Origin: Pseudoduganella violacea
Lineage (GTDB): Bacteria; Pseudomonadota; Gammaproteobacteria; Burkholderiales; Burkholderiaceae_D
Assembly: GCF_014191875.1 (NCBI RefSeq)
Contig: NZ_JACHXD010000015.1
Location: forward strand, 1 to 64,000
DNA: 64,000 nucleotides
Direction: 5' to 3'
Every line of letters starts with the position of its first letter. Position 1 is the stretch's first letter. Below are positions 44,730 through 56,603 of this stretch, in pieces. The position numbers and the translations under genes are program-made. Below the pieces are notes generated by a model. It saw only the letters and a list, made by a program, of their open reading frames with translations, did no database searches and was not told the DNA's origin.

Positions 44730-47700
44730 ACCTCTCCGAGCCATTCGTCCGCCGTCCCATCGCCACGGTGCTGCTGACGATAGGACTGGCGCTGGCCGGC
44801 ATTGCCGCCTTTTTCGTGCTGCCGGTGTCGCCGCTGCCGCAGGTGGATTACCCATCCATCTCGGTCAGCGCCAACCTGCCCGGCGCCAGTCCGGACACCA
44901 TGGCCAGCAGCGTCGCCACGCCGCTGGAGCGCAGGCTGGGCGTGATCGCGGGCGTCAATGAAATGACTTCGTCTTCGGGCAACGGTTCCACCCGCGTCAA
45001 CCTGCAATTCGACTTGAACCGCAAGATCGATTCGGCGGCGCGCGAAGTGCAGGCGGCCATCAACGCCAGCCGCGCCGACCTGCCGGCCACCTTGCGCAGC
45101 AATCCCACCTACCGCAAGGCCAATCCCTCCGACGCGCCGGTCATCATTCTGGCGCTGACCTCGCCCACGCGCAGCCCCGGCCAGATTTACGAGGCCGTGT
45201 CGAATATCGTGCAGCAGAAGCTGGCCCAGGTGAAAGGCGTGGGCGATGTGGAAATCGGCGGCGGCTCGCTGCCCGCCGTGCGCGTCGAGCTGCTGCCGTA
45301 TGCGCTGAACCGCTACGGCGTGTCGATGGAGGATGTGCGAGCCGCGATCCAGGCCAGCAATGCCAACCGGCCCAAGGGCGCCATCGAGAGCGAGGGACGC
45401 CGCCTGCAAATCTATTCCGCGCCCAGCACCGCCAGCGGCGGGCGCAGCGCCGCCGACTACCGCGACCTGGTGATCGCCTGGCGCGACGGCGCTGCCATCC
45501 GCCTGCGCGATGTGGCCGAGGTGGTGGATGGGGCGGAAAACAAGAATACCCTCGGCTTGTATAACGGCGATCCTGCCGTGATCGTGCTGGTCACGCGCCA
45601 GCCGGGCGCCAATGTGATCGAAACCGTGGACGGCGTTCGCGCCTTGCTGCCGCAGCTGCAGGCCCAGTTGCCGCAGGACGTGAAGCTGCAAGTGGCTTCC
45701 GACAGCACCAATTCCATCCGCTCCTCGCTGCACGAAATCGAATTTACCCTGCTCATCTCCATCGTGCTGGTGGTGCTGGTGGTCAGCGCCTTCCTGCGCA
45801 GCGCCCGCGCCACCATCGTGCCGGCGGTGGCGACCATCGTTTCGCTGCTCGGCACTTTCGGCGTGATGTACCTGCTGGGCTTCAGCCTGAATAATCTGAG
45901 CCTGATGGCGCTGACCGTGGCGACCGGCTTCGTGGTCGACGACGCCATCGTGGTGCTGGAAAATACCTCGCGCCATATCGAGGCGGGCATGGACCGCTTC
46001 AAGGCGGCGCTGCTGGGCGCGCGCGAAGTGGGCTTCACCGTGCTGTCGATCAGCCTGTCGCTGGTGGCGGTATTCATTCCGCTGCTGTTCATGGGCGGGC
46101 AGGTGGGCAGGCTGTTTCGCGAATTTGCCGTCACGCTGTCGGCGGCGGTGCTGATTTCCCTGCTGATTTCCTTGACCACCACGCCCATGATGTGCGCCTG
46201 GTTGCTGAAACCTGGGCAGGAGAGCAGGCCGGCCGGCGCCATCTCGCGCTTCTTCGAGCGCCTGTTCGGCTATGTGCTCAAGGCTTACGAGCATTCGCTG
46301 GACTGGGCGCTGTCCAGCGTCTGGCTGGTGATGGCGATCCTGGTTTTTGTGGTGGGACTGAACGTGTATCTGTTTTCGGCCGCGCCCAAGGGCTTTTTCC
46401 CGCAGCAGGATACGGGCCAGATCAATGGCGGCATCCGCGCCGACCAGAGTATCTCCTTCCAGGCCATGCAGCAGAAGCTGCGCCAGCTAGTTGGCATCAT
46501 CAAGCGCGACCCGGCGGTGGCGACGGTGGTGGGCTTTACCGGCGGCGGCAGGGCAGGGGGCGGTTTCATGTTCGTCAATCTCAAGCCTGCTTCGGAGCGC
46601 GCGGAAACCGGGCAGCAGGTGATTGCGCGCCTGCGGCCGCAACTGGCAAAGGTGACGGGCGTGTCGCTCTTCCTCAACACGGTGCAGGATTTGCGCATGG
46701 GCGGGCGGCAAAGCAATTCCACCTACCAGTACACGCTGAAAAGCGACAATCGCGCCGACCTGAAAAACTGGGCCGCGCGCCTGGCCGACGCCATGAAGCT
46801 GCAAAAAGCCTTGATCGATGTGGATACCGACCAGGCGGATAATGGCGTCGAAACCTTCGTCACGATCGACAAGGACACCGTGGCGCGCTTCGGCATGACC
46901 GTGCGCGACGTGGACAATGCGCTGTACAACGCCTTCGGCCAGCGCCAGGTCGCCACCATTTACGATGAACTGAACCAGTACAAGGTGGTGATGGAGGTCG
47001 CGCCCGAATACGCCAAAAGCCCGGAAGCGCTGAAGGATGTGCATGTGGCGGCGCGCGCGACGGCCACCGCCACGTCCTCCAGCAACGCCAGCGCGAACAA
47101 TACCGCAGCCTTGCGCGACGCCGCCACCGGTTCGGCGCTGAGCGGCGCGCCCAGCGCCATGGTGCCGCTGACGGGCATTGCGCGCTTTGCCGAAAGCGCC
47201 ACGCCGGCCTCGGTCAACCACCAGGACGGCGAGCTGGCCACCACCATTTCCTTCAATCTGGCCGATGGTTTCAGCCTGAGCCAGGCGCAGGAAGCCGTGA
47301 AACAGGCGGAGGCCGATATCGCCATGCCCAACAATGTGCGCGGCAGCTTCCAGGGCACGGCGCGCAGCGCCCAGGAGTCGAACAAGCAGCAACCCTTGCT
47401 GATCCTGGCCGCGATTGTGGTGATCTACATCGTGCTGGGCATCCTCTACGAAAGCCTGGTGCATCCGGTGACGGTGCTGTCCACCTTGCCCTCGGCGGGC
47501 GTGGGCGCCGTGCTGGCGCTGCTGATGTTCAATATGGAGTTCTCCATCATCGCCCTGATCGGCGTCTTCCTGCTGATCGGCATCGTCAAGAAGAACGCCA
47601 TCCTGATTATCGACTTCGCGCTCGAAGCGGAACGCGCGCGCGGCCTGGCCTCGGTGCAGGCGGTGCGCGAAGCCTGCTTGCTGCGCTTCCGCCCGATCCT

Positions 47701-47947
47701 GATGACGACCCTGGCCGCCGCCCTTGGCGCGCTGCCGCTGGCCATCGGCTTCGGCGAAGGCTCCGAACTGCGCCAGCCGCTTGGCATTGCCATCATCGGT
47801 GGCCTGATCGCCAGCCAGCTTCTGACCCTGCTGACCACGCCCGTGGTTTACATCCTGATGGACCGCCTGCGCGCGCGCAGCCCGAATGAACGGCATTTGA
47901 GCCGCACCGGCGGCGCGCAGGCAACTGCCGCGCCGATCACGCCATGA
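44726..47947 (+). CDS. mdtC: RND efflux pump subunit (MdtC-like)
   Basis: 1073 residues, about 40 more than its partner. It begins PFVRRPIATVLLTIGLALAG and carries the TGFVVDDAIVVLEN proton-relay helix and GIVKKNAILIIDFA. The extra length lies in the second periplasmic loop, where an Ala/Thr/Ser/Asn-rich stretch (about residues 775-812, ending in APSAMVPL) interrupts the usual short turn before the MVPL motif. The start overlaps the MdtB stop by 4 bp. Together with MdtB it should form the heterotrimeric pump. Confidence 0.92.
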   Translation: MNLSEPFVRRPIATVLLTIGLALAGIAAFFVLPVSPLPQVDYPSISVSANLPGASPDTMASSVATPLERRLGVIAGVNEMTSSSGNGSTRVNLQFDLNRKIDSAAREVQAAINASRADLPATLRSNPTYRKANPSDAPVIILALTSPTRSPGQIYEAVSNIVQQKLAQVKGVGDVEIGGGSLPAVRVELLPYALNRYGVSMEDVRAAIQASNANRPKGAIESEGRRLQIYSAPSTASGGRSAADYRDLVIAWRDGAAIRLRDVAEVVDGAENKNTLGLYNGDPAVIVLVTRQPGANVIETVDGVRALLPQLQAQLPQDVKLQVASDSTNSIRSSLHEIEFTLLISIVLVVLVVSAFLRSARATIVPAVATIVSLLGTFGVMYLLGFSLNNLSLMALTVATGFVVDDAIVVLENTSRHIEAGMDRFKAALLGAREVGFTVLSISLSLVAVFIPLLFMGGQVGRLFREFAVTLSAAVLISLLISLTTTPMMCAWLLKPGQESRPAGAISRFFERLFGYVLKAYEHSLDWALSSVWLVMAILVFVVGLNVYLFSAAPKGFFPQQDTGQINGGIRADQSISFQAMQQKLRQLVGIIKRDPAVATVVGFTGGGRAGGGFMFVNLKPASERAETGQQVIARLRPQLAKVTGVSLFLNTVQDLRMGGRQSNSTYQYTLKSDNRADLKNWAARLADAMKLQKALIDVDTDQADNGVETFVTIDKDTVARFGMTVRDVDNALYNAFGQRQVATIYDELNQYKVVMEVAPEYAKSPEALKDVHVAARATATATSSSNASANNTAALRDAATGSALSGAPSAMVPLTGIARFAESATPASVNHQDGELATTISFNLADGFSLSQAQEAVKQAEADIAMPNNVRGSFQGTARSAQESNKQQPLLILAAIVVIYIVLGILYESLVHPVTVLSTLPSAGVGAVLALLMFNMEFSIIALIGVFLLIGIVKKNAILIIDFALEAERARGLASVQAVREACLLRFRPILMTTLAAALGALPLAIGFGEGSELRQPLGIAIIGGLIASQLLTLLTTPVVYILMDRLRARSPNERHLSRTGGAQATAAPITP

Positions 47948-49341
47948 CTCCAAAAATGAAACAGACCTTACGCCTGCTGCCGCTGGCCGCCTCCCTGCTG
48001 GCCGGTTGCGCCGTCGGTCCCGCCTATCAAACGCCCGCCACGCCGCTGCCGGCCCATTTCAAGGAAGCTGAAGGCTGGCAGCCCGCCGCCCCGGCCGATG
48101 CGCTGGAGCGCGGCCCTTGGTGGACGCTGTTCGGCGATCCCGTACTGAACGAGCTGGCCGCCAATGTGGAAGTGTCGAACCAGAACGTGGCGGCGGCCGT
48201 GGCCCGCTATGCGCAGGCGCGCGCCATCGTGGCCGAGCAGCGCGCATCCCTGTTCCCAACCTTGAACCTGACCGGCAGCGCCGACCGCTCCGGCGGCGAA
48301 GGTGCGGCGCGCACCGGCAACCAGTACCGCGCCAGCATCGGCGGCAGCTGGGAACCGGATATCTGGGGACGCCTGCGCGCCGGCGCCAGCGGCGCAGCCG
48401 CCAGCGCCCAGGCCAGCGCCGCCGACCTTGCCTCGGCTCGCCTCTCGGCCCAGGGCGAACTGGCCCTCAACTACATTGCACTGCGCCAGAGCGACTATCA
48501 GATGCAGCTGCTGGACACCACGGTGGCTGGCTATGAGCGCGTGCAAGACATCACGCGCAACCGTTTTGCGGCCGGCATTGCCGGCCATGCCGACGTCTTG
48601 CAGGCCGAAACCCAGCTCGCGAATGCCCGCGCCGACCGGCTTGGCGTGCAACGCCAGCGCGCCCAGCTTGAACACGCCATTGCCGTTTTGCTGGGCAAGG
48701 CGCCGGCCGATTTCACGCTGGCGCCTGCCGCGCCGCGACTGGCTGTGCCGGACGTGCCGCCCGGCGTGCCGTCCACGCTGCTGCAGCGCCGTCCCGACAT
48801 CGCCGCCGCTGAACGGCGTGTGGCGGCAGCCAATGCGCAGATCGGCATCGCGCGCTCGGCCTATTTTCCCAGCCTGGACTTGAGCGCCTCCTACGGCTTT
48901 GGCGCCAGCAAGGCAGCGGGCCTGTTCAGTGCGACCAACAGCCTGTGGTCATTGGGCCTATCGGCGGCGCAGACCCTGTTCAATGCCGGCGCCACCGGCG
49001 CGCGCGTGGACCAGGCCAGGGCCGGGCACGATCTGGCCGTGGCCCAGTACCGGCAAAGCGTGCTGGCCGCCATGGCCGATGTCGAGGACCAGCTCACCGC
49101 CACCCGCGTGCTGGCCGAACAGCAGGAACTGCGCCGGCGCGCCTCGCAGGCGGCTGACCAGGTCGAGCAGCAGCTATTCAACCGCTACCGCGCCGGCCAG
49201 GTCGGCTATACCGAAGTGGTCACGGCCCAGATCAGTGCCCTGAATGCGCGCCGTGCCCTGGCCCAGGTGCAGGCCGACCGCCAGACCGCCGCCGTGGCCC
49301 TGATCCAGGCTCTCGGCGGCGGCTGGCGCAATTCTCCGTAA
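47944..49341 (+). CDS. Outer-membrane efflux lipoprotein (NodT family)
   Basis: 465 residues. A lipoprotein signal peptide with the lipobox LLAGC gives Cys22 as the acylated N-terminus. Two outer-membrane-efflux repeats follow, with the usual WWTLFGDPVLNEL start, QRRPDIAAAERRVAAANAQIG in the middle and YRAGQVGYTEVVTAQ at the end. It forms the TolC-like trimeric channel for the MdtABC-type pump and overlaps the last pump gene by 4 bp. Confidence 0.93.
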   Translation: MTPKMKQTLRLLPLAASLLAGCAVGPAYQTPATPLPAHFKEAEGWQPAAPADALERGPWWTLFGDPVLNELAANVEVSNQNVAAAVARYAQARAIVAEQRASLFPTLNLTGSADRSGGEGAARTGNQYRASIGGSWEPDIWGRLRAGASGAAASAQASAADLASARLSAQGELALNYIALRQSDYQMQLLDTTVAGYERVQDITRNRFAAGIAGHADVLQAETQLANARADRLGVQRQRAQLEHAIAVLLGKAPADFTLAPAAPRLAVPDVPPGVPSTLLQRRPDIAAAERRVAAANAQIGIARSAYFPSLDLSASYGFGASKAAGLFSATNSLWSLGLSAAQTLFNAGATGARVDQARAGHDLAVAQYRQSVLAAMADVEDQLTATRVLAEQQELRRRASQAADQVEQQLFNRYRAGQVGYTEVVTAQISALNARRALAQVQADRQTAAVALIQALGGGWRNSP

Positions 49342-49371
49342 GGGGGGGCACGCGCCGTGGGACCGCTCTTG

Positions 49372-49412
49372 TATAATCGGGGCTTCCATGTTCAAGGCGC
49401 AAACGCGCCTTG
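49372..49412 (+). promoter_or_regulatory. Promoter -10 box and leader hairpin of the CheB-CheR operon
   Basis: An exact TATAAT stands at 49372-49377; the -35 region is poor. A perfect 8-bp hairpin (CAAGGCGC-AAAC-GCGCCTTG, 49393-49412) lies just downstream, within the expected 5' leader and 46 bp before the ATG. Without a T tract it is more likely a leader structure than a terminator. Confidence 0.5.
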
Positions 49413-49458
49413 CGTGGAAAATCACCCATGACAGGGCTTTTCCATCAACCAGATCACA

Positions 49459-52047
49459 ATGAGCAAGAATCAAGCAGTCGATGCCGGCGCCGGCGCGCAT
49501 CCTATCAGTATCTGGAGTGCCGGGGGAACCGTTCCGATTGTCGCCATAGGCGCCTCCGCGGGCGGACTTGATTCGATCATCGAATTCCTGACGGCGGTGC
49601 CGCAAAACAGCGGCATGGCTTTTATCGTTATCCAGCATCTTGACCCGCAGCGCAAATGCGTGCTGCCCGAACTGCTGCAGCGCGCGACGGCCATGCCCGT
49701 GCATCAGATCAGCGACAATATGGGGATCGAACCGGATTGCGTCTATGTGATTCCGCCCAATATGAGCCTGGCCTTTGCCAACGGCTTATTGTCCCTGGGG
49801 CCGCTGTCCGGCCTGCGCGGGCCGCGTTATCCCATCGATGCCTTCTTCCGCGCACTGGCGACGGAGCGCCGCCAACTGGCCGCCGGCATCGTCTTTTCCG
49901 GCATGGGCAGCGATGGCACGGCCGGCCTGCGCGCCATCCGCGAGGCGGGCGGTGTGACGCTGGCCCAGCCGCCCGAATCGGCCAAGTTCGACCCCATGCC
50001 GCGCAGCGCCATCGACGCCGGGGTGGTCGATATCACGGCCCTGCCCGGGGATATGCCGGAAAAACTGGGCAATGTCTGGTCGGTGTCGCCCTATGTGCAG
50101 CAGGCGCGCGTGCGCGGCCGGCCGCACGCCTTGCAGGAGCTGCTGGAACTGTTGCAGGCGCATACCGGCAACAACTTCAGCGACTACAAGATGAATACCG
50201 TCATGCGCCGGATCGACCGCCGCATGAAGCTGCAGCAAAGCCTGTCGATGGAGCAGTATGTGCTGTTCCTGCGCGAGAACCCGGCCGAGATCGACCTGCT
50301 GTTCAAGGAATTGCTGATCGGCGTGACCAGCTTCTTCCGCGACCCCAAGATGTGGGAGCATCTGAAAAACGTCACGCTGCCGGCCATGGTCGCGGCCAAT
50401 CCGGAGGGTTGCGCCTTCAAGGCCTGGGTGCCGGCCTGCTCCACCGGCGAGGAAGCCTATTCCCTCGCCATCGTGTTCGATGAGGTGATGGAGTCGATCA
50501 ACCCGCGCGGCAAATACTCGCTGCAGATTTTCGCCACCGACCTCGATCCGGACGCGATCGACCGCGCGCGGCAGGGTGTTTTCAGCCGCAATATCGAGGA
50601 AAGCGTCTCGGCCGAACGCCTGTGCCACTACTTTATCGACGATGGCGCCGGCTTCCGCATCCGCAAGGATCTGCGCAATTCCATCATTTTCGCGCAGCAG
50701 AATGTGATCTCCGATCCGCCGTTTACCAAATTGGATATTCTCAGCTGCCGCAACCTGCTGATATATTTCACCCATAAGCTGCAAGAGCACCTGATTCCGC
50801 TATTCCATTACGCCCTCAAGCGCGATGGTTTTCTTCTGCTAGGCAGTGCCGACACACCGGGCAACTTCACGGAGCTGTTTGCGTCCGTGCCCGGTTCGGG
50901 ACGCGTCTACCAGCGGCTGGACGCGGCGGTGCATCGGGTCAGCCATTATTTTCCGACCAAGGTGGTATCGGCCAATGTTCCATTGTCAAACGAAGCAAGG
51001 ACTGTATCCATGACGGGCAATCTCCAGTCCCAAGTCGAGCATATGCTGCTCAAAAAACACTCGCCTGCGGCTGTCCTGTTGAGCAAAGAGGGCGATATTC
51101 TGTATATTCACGGGCGCACCGGCACCTATCTGGAGCCGGCGGCGGGCAAGGCCAATTGGAATATTCACGCCATGGCGCGCGACGGCCTGCGCTACCACCT
51201 GGCCGAATTGCTGGAACAGGCCAACCTGAGCGGCAAGCAGGAGGCCTTGCGCGGCCTGATGCTGAAAGACAGCGAGAACCGCGCGCTGCTGGTCGATGTC
51301 ACGGCCGAGAAGCTGCCCGACAGCGATGCGGTCGAAGGCATGATGCTGCTGACTTTCCACGCCACGCCGGCGCCGACGGGCAAGCGCCACCGCGGCGGCT
51401 CGCCCAATCCGCACCAGGTGGAAATGGAGCAGCAGCTGGCCCAGGCGCGCATGGAAATCCATTCCGTGCGCGACGAGATGCAGACCTCGCGCGAGGAACT
51501 CAAATCGGCGAACGAGGAACTGCAATCGACCAACGAGGAGCTGCAATCGACCAACGAGGAGCTGACCACCTCCAAGGAAGAAATGCAGTCCCTGAACGAG
51601 GAGCTGTACACCGTCAACGCGGAATTGCAGTCCAAGGTGGACGACCTGTCGATGGCCAACAGCGATATGAAAAATCTGCTGAACAGCACCGACATCGCCG
51701 TCATCTATCTCGACAACTCCCTGCATATCCGCCGCTTCACCACCCAGGCCACGCAGATCTACAAGCTGATTCCGGGCGACGTGAACCGGCCGCTGGGCGA
51801 TATCGTGACCGATCTGATTTATCCTGAGCTGGAAGACGACGCGCGCGAGGTACTGCGCACCCTGGCTTTCTGCGAAAAGCAGATCGCCACCCGGGATGGG
51901 CGCTGGTTCATGGTGCGGGTGCGGCCGTATCGCACGCTGGCCAATGTGATAGACGGCCTGGTCGCCACCTTCGTCAACATCACAGAACTCAAATCGCTGG
52001 AAGCGCGGCTAAGAGGGCCGGGCAGCGATAACAGGGAGACGCAGTAA
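49459..52047 (+). CDS. CheB-CheR-PAS hybrid chemotaxis-type protein
   Basis: 862 residues. The N-terminal CheB methylesterase has its triad Ser33 (IGASAGGLDS), His60 (VIQHLDP) and Asp152 (GMGSDGTAG). Residues ~215-480 are a CheR methyltransferase with the SAM-binding ACSTGEEAYSLAI and the SCRNLLIYF motif. A coiled coil with SREELKSANEELQSTNEEL heptads (about 665-735) leads to a PAS domain (to ~855). No receiver domain precedes CheB. Such hybrids are common beside sensor kinases and are thought to link adaptation chemistry to two-component signalling. The stop overlaps the start of the kinase gene by one base (TAATG). Confidence 0.93.
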   Translation: MSKNQAVDAGAGAHPISIWSAGGTVPIVAIGASAGGLDSIIEFLTAVPQNSGMAFIVIQHLDPQRKCVLPELLQRATAMPVHQISDNMGIEPDCVYVIPPNMSLAFANGLLSLGPLSGLRGPRYPIDAFFRALATERRQLAAGIVFSGMGSDGTAGLRAIREAGGVTLAQPPESAKFDPMPRSAIDAGVVDITALPGDMPEKLGNVWSVSPYVQQARVRGRPHALQELLELLQAHTGNNFSDYKMNTVMRRIDRRMKLQQSLSMEQYVLFLRENPAEIDLLFKELLIGVTSFFRDPKMWEHLKNVTLPAMVAANPEGCAFKAWVPACSTGEEAYSLAIVFDEVMESINPRGKYSLQIFATDLDPDAIDRARQGVFSRNIEESVSAERLCHYFIDDGAGFRIRKDLRNSIIFAQQNVISDPPFTKLDILSCRNLLIYFTHKLQEHLIPLFHYALKRDGFLLLGSADTPGNFTELFASVPGSGRVYQRLDAAVHRVSHYFPTKVVSANVPLSNEARTVSMTGNLQSQVEHMLLKKHSPAAVLLSKEGDILYIHGRTGTYLEPAAGKANWNIHAMARDGLRYHLAELLEQANLSGKQEALRGLMLKDSENRALLVDVTAEKLPDSDAVEGMMLLTFHATPAPTGKRHRGGSPNPHQVEMEQQLAQARMEIHSVRDEMQTSREELKSANEELQSTNEELQSTNEELTTSKEEMQSLNEELYTVNAELQSKVDDLSMANSDMKNLLNSTDIAVIYLDNSLHIRRFTTQATQIYKLIPGDVNRPLGDIVTDLIYPELEDDAREVLRTLAFCEKQIATRDGRWFMVRVRPYRTLANVIDGLVATFVNITELKSLEARLRGPGSDNRETQ

Positions 52048-53639
52048 TGTCCCGGCCTGCGCCTCCCGCCCGTATTCGGAGCGACATGCAGAAAGCATGG
52101 CATGAGGCGCAGGTCAATCGTATCGAGCTGGAATTGCAGGGGGCCGCCCTGGCCGAGATGCACCGGCAAAAAGAAGAAGTTGAAGAGGATCTAAGCCGTT
52201 ACACCGGGCTGTATGAGCAGGCGCCCGCCTGCTATCTCTCGCTCGGCCGCTCCGGCCGCATCGATGGCGCCAACCGCGCCGCCGCGGCCTTGCTGCGGCT
52301 GCAGCGGGCCGATTTGATTGGCCTGCATTTTGAAGAATTTCTCGCGCCCAGCTCCCAACCCGACTGGCGCGGCCTGCTGGCGCGCCTGGACCGCGAAGGC
52401 CAGCCTTCGGCACTCGAGGTGCAGCTGTTGGAAGAGCGCGGCGGCGCCAGCCGTGTGCGGCTGGAAGCCAACTACAATGCGCGCACCGGGGGCTGCCGCA
52501 TCATCATCAGCGATATCAGCGACTGGCATGCGCGCGAAACGGCCTTGCAGCGCGCCTTCGCCATGCTCGACAGCCTGGACGAGGGCATGGCGCTGACCAA
52601 TGCCGATGGCTGCATTGTCAGCGTCAATCCCGCCTTCAGCCAGTTGACGGCCTACCCGCCCGCGGCGGCCTTGGGGCGCTCGCTGCGGTTTCTGCGCCAC
52701 CGCGCGCCCGGCGCGGCCTTTTATGCGGACCTTTGGCGCAGCCTGGTGAGCCGCGGCAGCTGGCAGGGCGAGGCCTGGGGCCAGCGCGCCGATGGCGGCG
52801 AGTTCCTGGCGGCGCTGTCGCTCAAGGTCATGCGCGATCCCGATGGCCGGCAAGCCAATCTGCTGGCCGTGTTCTCCGACATCACCCAGCGCAAACGCGC
52901 CGAACTGGCCTTGCGCGAACTGCACCGCGAACTCGATGCGCGCGTGCGGCTGCGCACCAGCGAGCTGGCCCAGGCCAACGCCCATCTGCGCCAGCTCAGC
53001 GCCCACCTGGCCGAGGTCAAGGAGGCCGAGCGCAAGCGCATCGCGCGCGAAATCCACGATGAGCTGGGACAGAATCTGCTGGCGCTGCGCATCGACATCT
53101 CCATGCTGCAGGCGCGCGCCGGCGCCCGCCACCCGCGCTTGCGGCAGCGCGCCAACCTGGCGCTGGAGAATGTGGATGCCACCATCCGCAGCGTGCGCAA
53201 TATCATCAATGAGCTGCGTCCGGCGGTGCTGGACCTGGGGCTGCACGCGGCGCTGGAATGGCTGGTGCGCGACTTCGCCGTGCGTGGCCAGTTCGATTGC
53301 CGCCTGCTGGTTGCGGGCGAGGCCCTGCTCGACCGCATCGACGCCGAAAGCGGGGTGGTGCTGTTCCGCATCGTGCAGGAATCGCTGAGCAATGTGTTGC
53401 GCCACGCCGCCGCCAGCCATGTGCGGGTGGAGCTGACGGAGGAGGGCGACACGGTGCTGCTGCTGGTCGAGGACAATGGCGCGGGCATGGAAGCCAGCCA
53501 GCGCGACAAGCCCGGCGCCTTCGGCCTGCTGGGCATTGCCGAGCGGGTGGACGCCATGGGCGGGGCGCTGAGCATCGTTTCCGCGCCGCGCGACGGCTGC
53601 CGCCTGAGCGTGCGCCTGGCGCTGCCGGCGCGCGCCTGA
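52047..53639 (+). CDS. PAS-containing NarX-type sensor histidine kinase
   Basis: 530 residues, no membrane segment. A short coiled coil, then two PAS domains (about 50-160 and 170-290), a second coiled coil (~290-325), a HisKA_3 dimerisation domain with the phospho-accepting His337 in REIHDELGQNL, and a HATPase_c domain with EDNGAGM and FGLLGIAERV. The HisKA_3 type normally phosphorylates a NarL-like regulator, but none is encoded before or after it. It is translationally coupled to the CheB-CheR gene, so the two probably act together in the cytoplasm. Confidence 0.92.
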   Translation: MSRPAPPARIRSDMQKAWHEAQVNRIELELQGAALAEMHRQKEEVEEDLSRYTGLYEQAPACYLSLGRSGRIDGANRAAAALLRLQRADLIGLHFEEFLAPSSQPDWRGLLARLDREGQPSALEVQLLEERGGASRVRLEANYNARTGGCRIIISDISDWHARETALQRAFAMLDSLDEGMALTNADGCIVSVNPAFSQLTAYPPAAALGRSLRFLRHRAPGAAFYADLWRSLVSRGSWQGEAWGQRADGGEFLAALSLKVMRDPDGRQANLLAVFSDITQRKRAELALRELHRELDARVRLRTSELAQANAHLRQLSAHLAEVKEAERKRIAREIHDELGQNLLALRIDISMLQARAGARHPRLRQRANLALENVDATIRSVRNIINELRPAVLDLGLHAALEWLVRDFAVRGQFDCRLLVAGEALLDRIDAESGVVLFRIVQESLSNVLRHAAASHVRVELTEEGDTVLLLVEDNGAGMEASQRDKPGAFGLLGIAERVDAMGGALSIVSAPRDGCRLSVRLALPARA

Positions 53640-53678
53640 AGCTGTCAAAAAAGCATTTTCACCAGGATGAGTAAGGCA

Positions 53679-53684
53679 TATACT
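53679..53684 (+). promoter_or_regulatory. Probable -10 box of the S46 peptidase gene
   Basis: TATACT lies 30 bp before the TTG start. A weak TTTTCA 17 bp upstream could act as -35. The kinase gene ends 40 bp before, so the peptidase probably has its own promoter. Confidence 0.4.
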
Positions 53685-53713
53685 GCCCCCGCATCCACAC
53701 ACAGGGGTAAATC

Positions 53714-55849
<2,136 letters not shown>

Positions 55850-55870
55850 TCGCTGCTCGATCCAGCATCG

Positions 55871-55903
55871 CAAAACGGGGCCGCGCGCCCCGTTTTGTTT
55901 TTT
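55871..55903 (+). terminator. Rho-independent terminator after the S46 peptidase gene
   Basis: CAAAACGGGGC (55871-55881) pairs perfectly with GCCCCGTTTTG (55887-55897) around CGCGC and is followed by six T. A textbook terminator. Confidence 0.95.
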
Positions 55904-55937
55904 CAGCCGACGCACGGCGGGGCAGGGCAGGCTGCGC

Positions 55938-55943
55938 TATAAT
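55938..55943 (+). promoter_or_regulatory. -10 box of the pnuC-like operon
   Basis: An exact TATAAT lies 24 bp before the ATG at 55968. No good -35 is seen because the terminator ends shortly upstream. The leader would be under 20 bases, too short for a riboswitch. Confidence 0.45.
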
Positions 55944-55967
55944 CCCCGGTCCTGCTAAACCCCTGCC

Positions 55968-56603
55968 ATGAACGAAACCCTTTCCCTGTTTGGCTTTGCC
56001 ACCACCCCGCTTGAGCTGATTTCCTTTGTGCTGTCGGTCGCCACGGTCTGGCTGAATATCCACCAGAAGCACTGGGCCTGGCTGTTCGCCATCGTTTCAT
56101 CCGCCACTTATGGCGTGGTGTTCTTCAATTCTCGGCTGTATGGCGATATGGGACTGCAACTGGTCTTCATCAGCGTGTCGGTCTGGGGCTGGTATCAATG
56201 GCTGCATGGCGACGCCACGCACGAACAACTGCCGGTGACGGCCCTGAACGTGCGCCAGCGCTGGCTGGCTGGTGCGAGCTGGCTGCTCGCCTTCGGCGTG
56301 CTGGCCTGGTTCCTCAAGACCTATACCGACACCGACGTCCCGCATTCCGACGGTTTCCTCACCGCCGGCAGTCTGGTGGGGCAGGTGCTGCTGTCGCGCA
56401 AAAAGCTGGAAAACTGGGTGGTCTGGATTGTGGTCGATATTCTGTACGTCGCGCTGTACGTGCACAAAGGCCTGATGCTGACGGCCGTCCTGTACGGCAT
56501 GTTCGTGGTGATGGCCGCGATCGGCCTGCGCGCCTGGATGAAATCGGCGGCTGGCGAAGCGGCCGCGATCGACGCCGAGCGCGATGCAATGGTACTCAAA
56601 TGA
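55968..56603 (+). CDS. PnuC-family vitamin transporter, probable thiamine permease (PnuT)
   Basis: 211 residues with about seven hydrophobic segments. The family motif is visible in WLNIHQKHWAWLFAIVSSAT and QLVFISVSVWGWYQW, and in NWVVWIVVDILYVALYVHKG near the end. PnuC proteins are facilitators whose substrate is trapped by phosphorylation. NMN/nicotinamide riboside is the classical cargo, but PnuT members carry thiamine. Here the facing TonB receptor has a TPP riboswitch, which favours thiamine. The downstream P-loop gene overlaps by 4 bp and would supply the trapping kinase. Confidence 0.85.
   Translation: MNETLSLFGFATTPLELISFVLSVATVWLNIHQKHWAWLFAIVSSATYGVVFFNSRLYGDMGLQLVFISVSVWGWYQWLHGDATHEQLPVTALNVRQRWLAGASWLLAFGVLAWFLKTYTDTDVPHSDGFLTAGSLVGQVLLSRKKLENWVVWIVVDILYVALYVHKGLMLTAVLYGMFVVMAAIGLRAWMKSAAGEAAAIDAERDAMVLK

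Noticed and set aside
55904..55967. Second TPP riboswitch before the pnuC-like gene
   Set aside because: Only 64 bp separate the terminator from the ATG and no THI-box motif is present.
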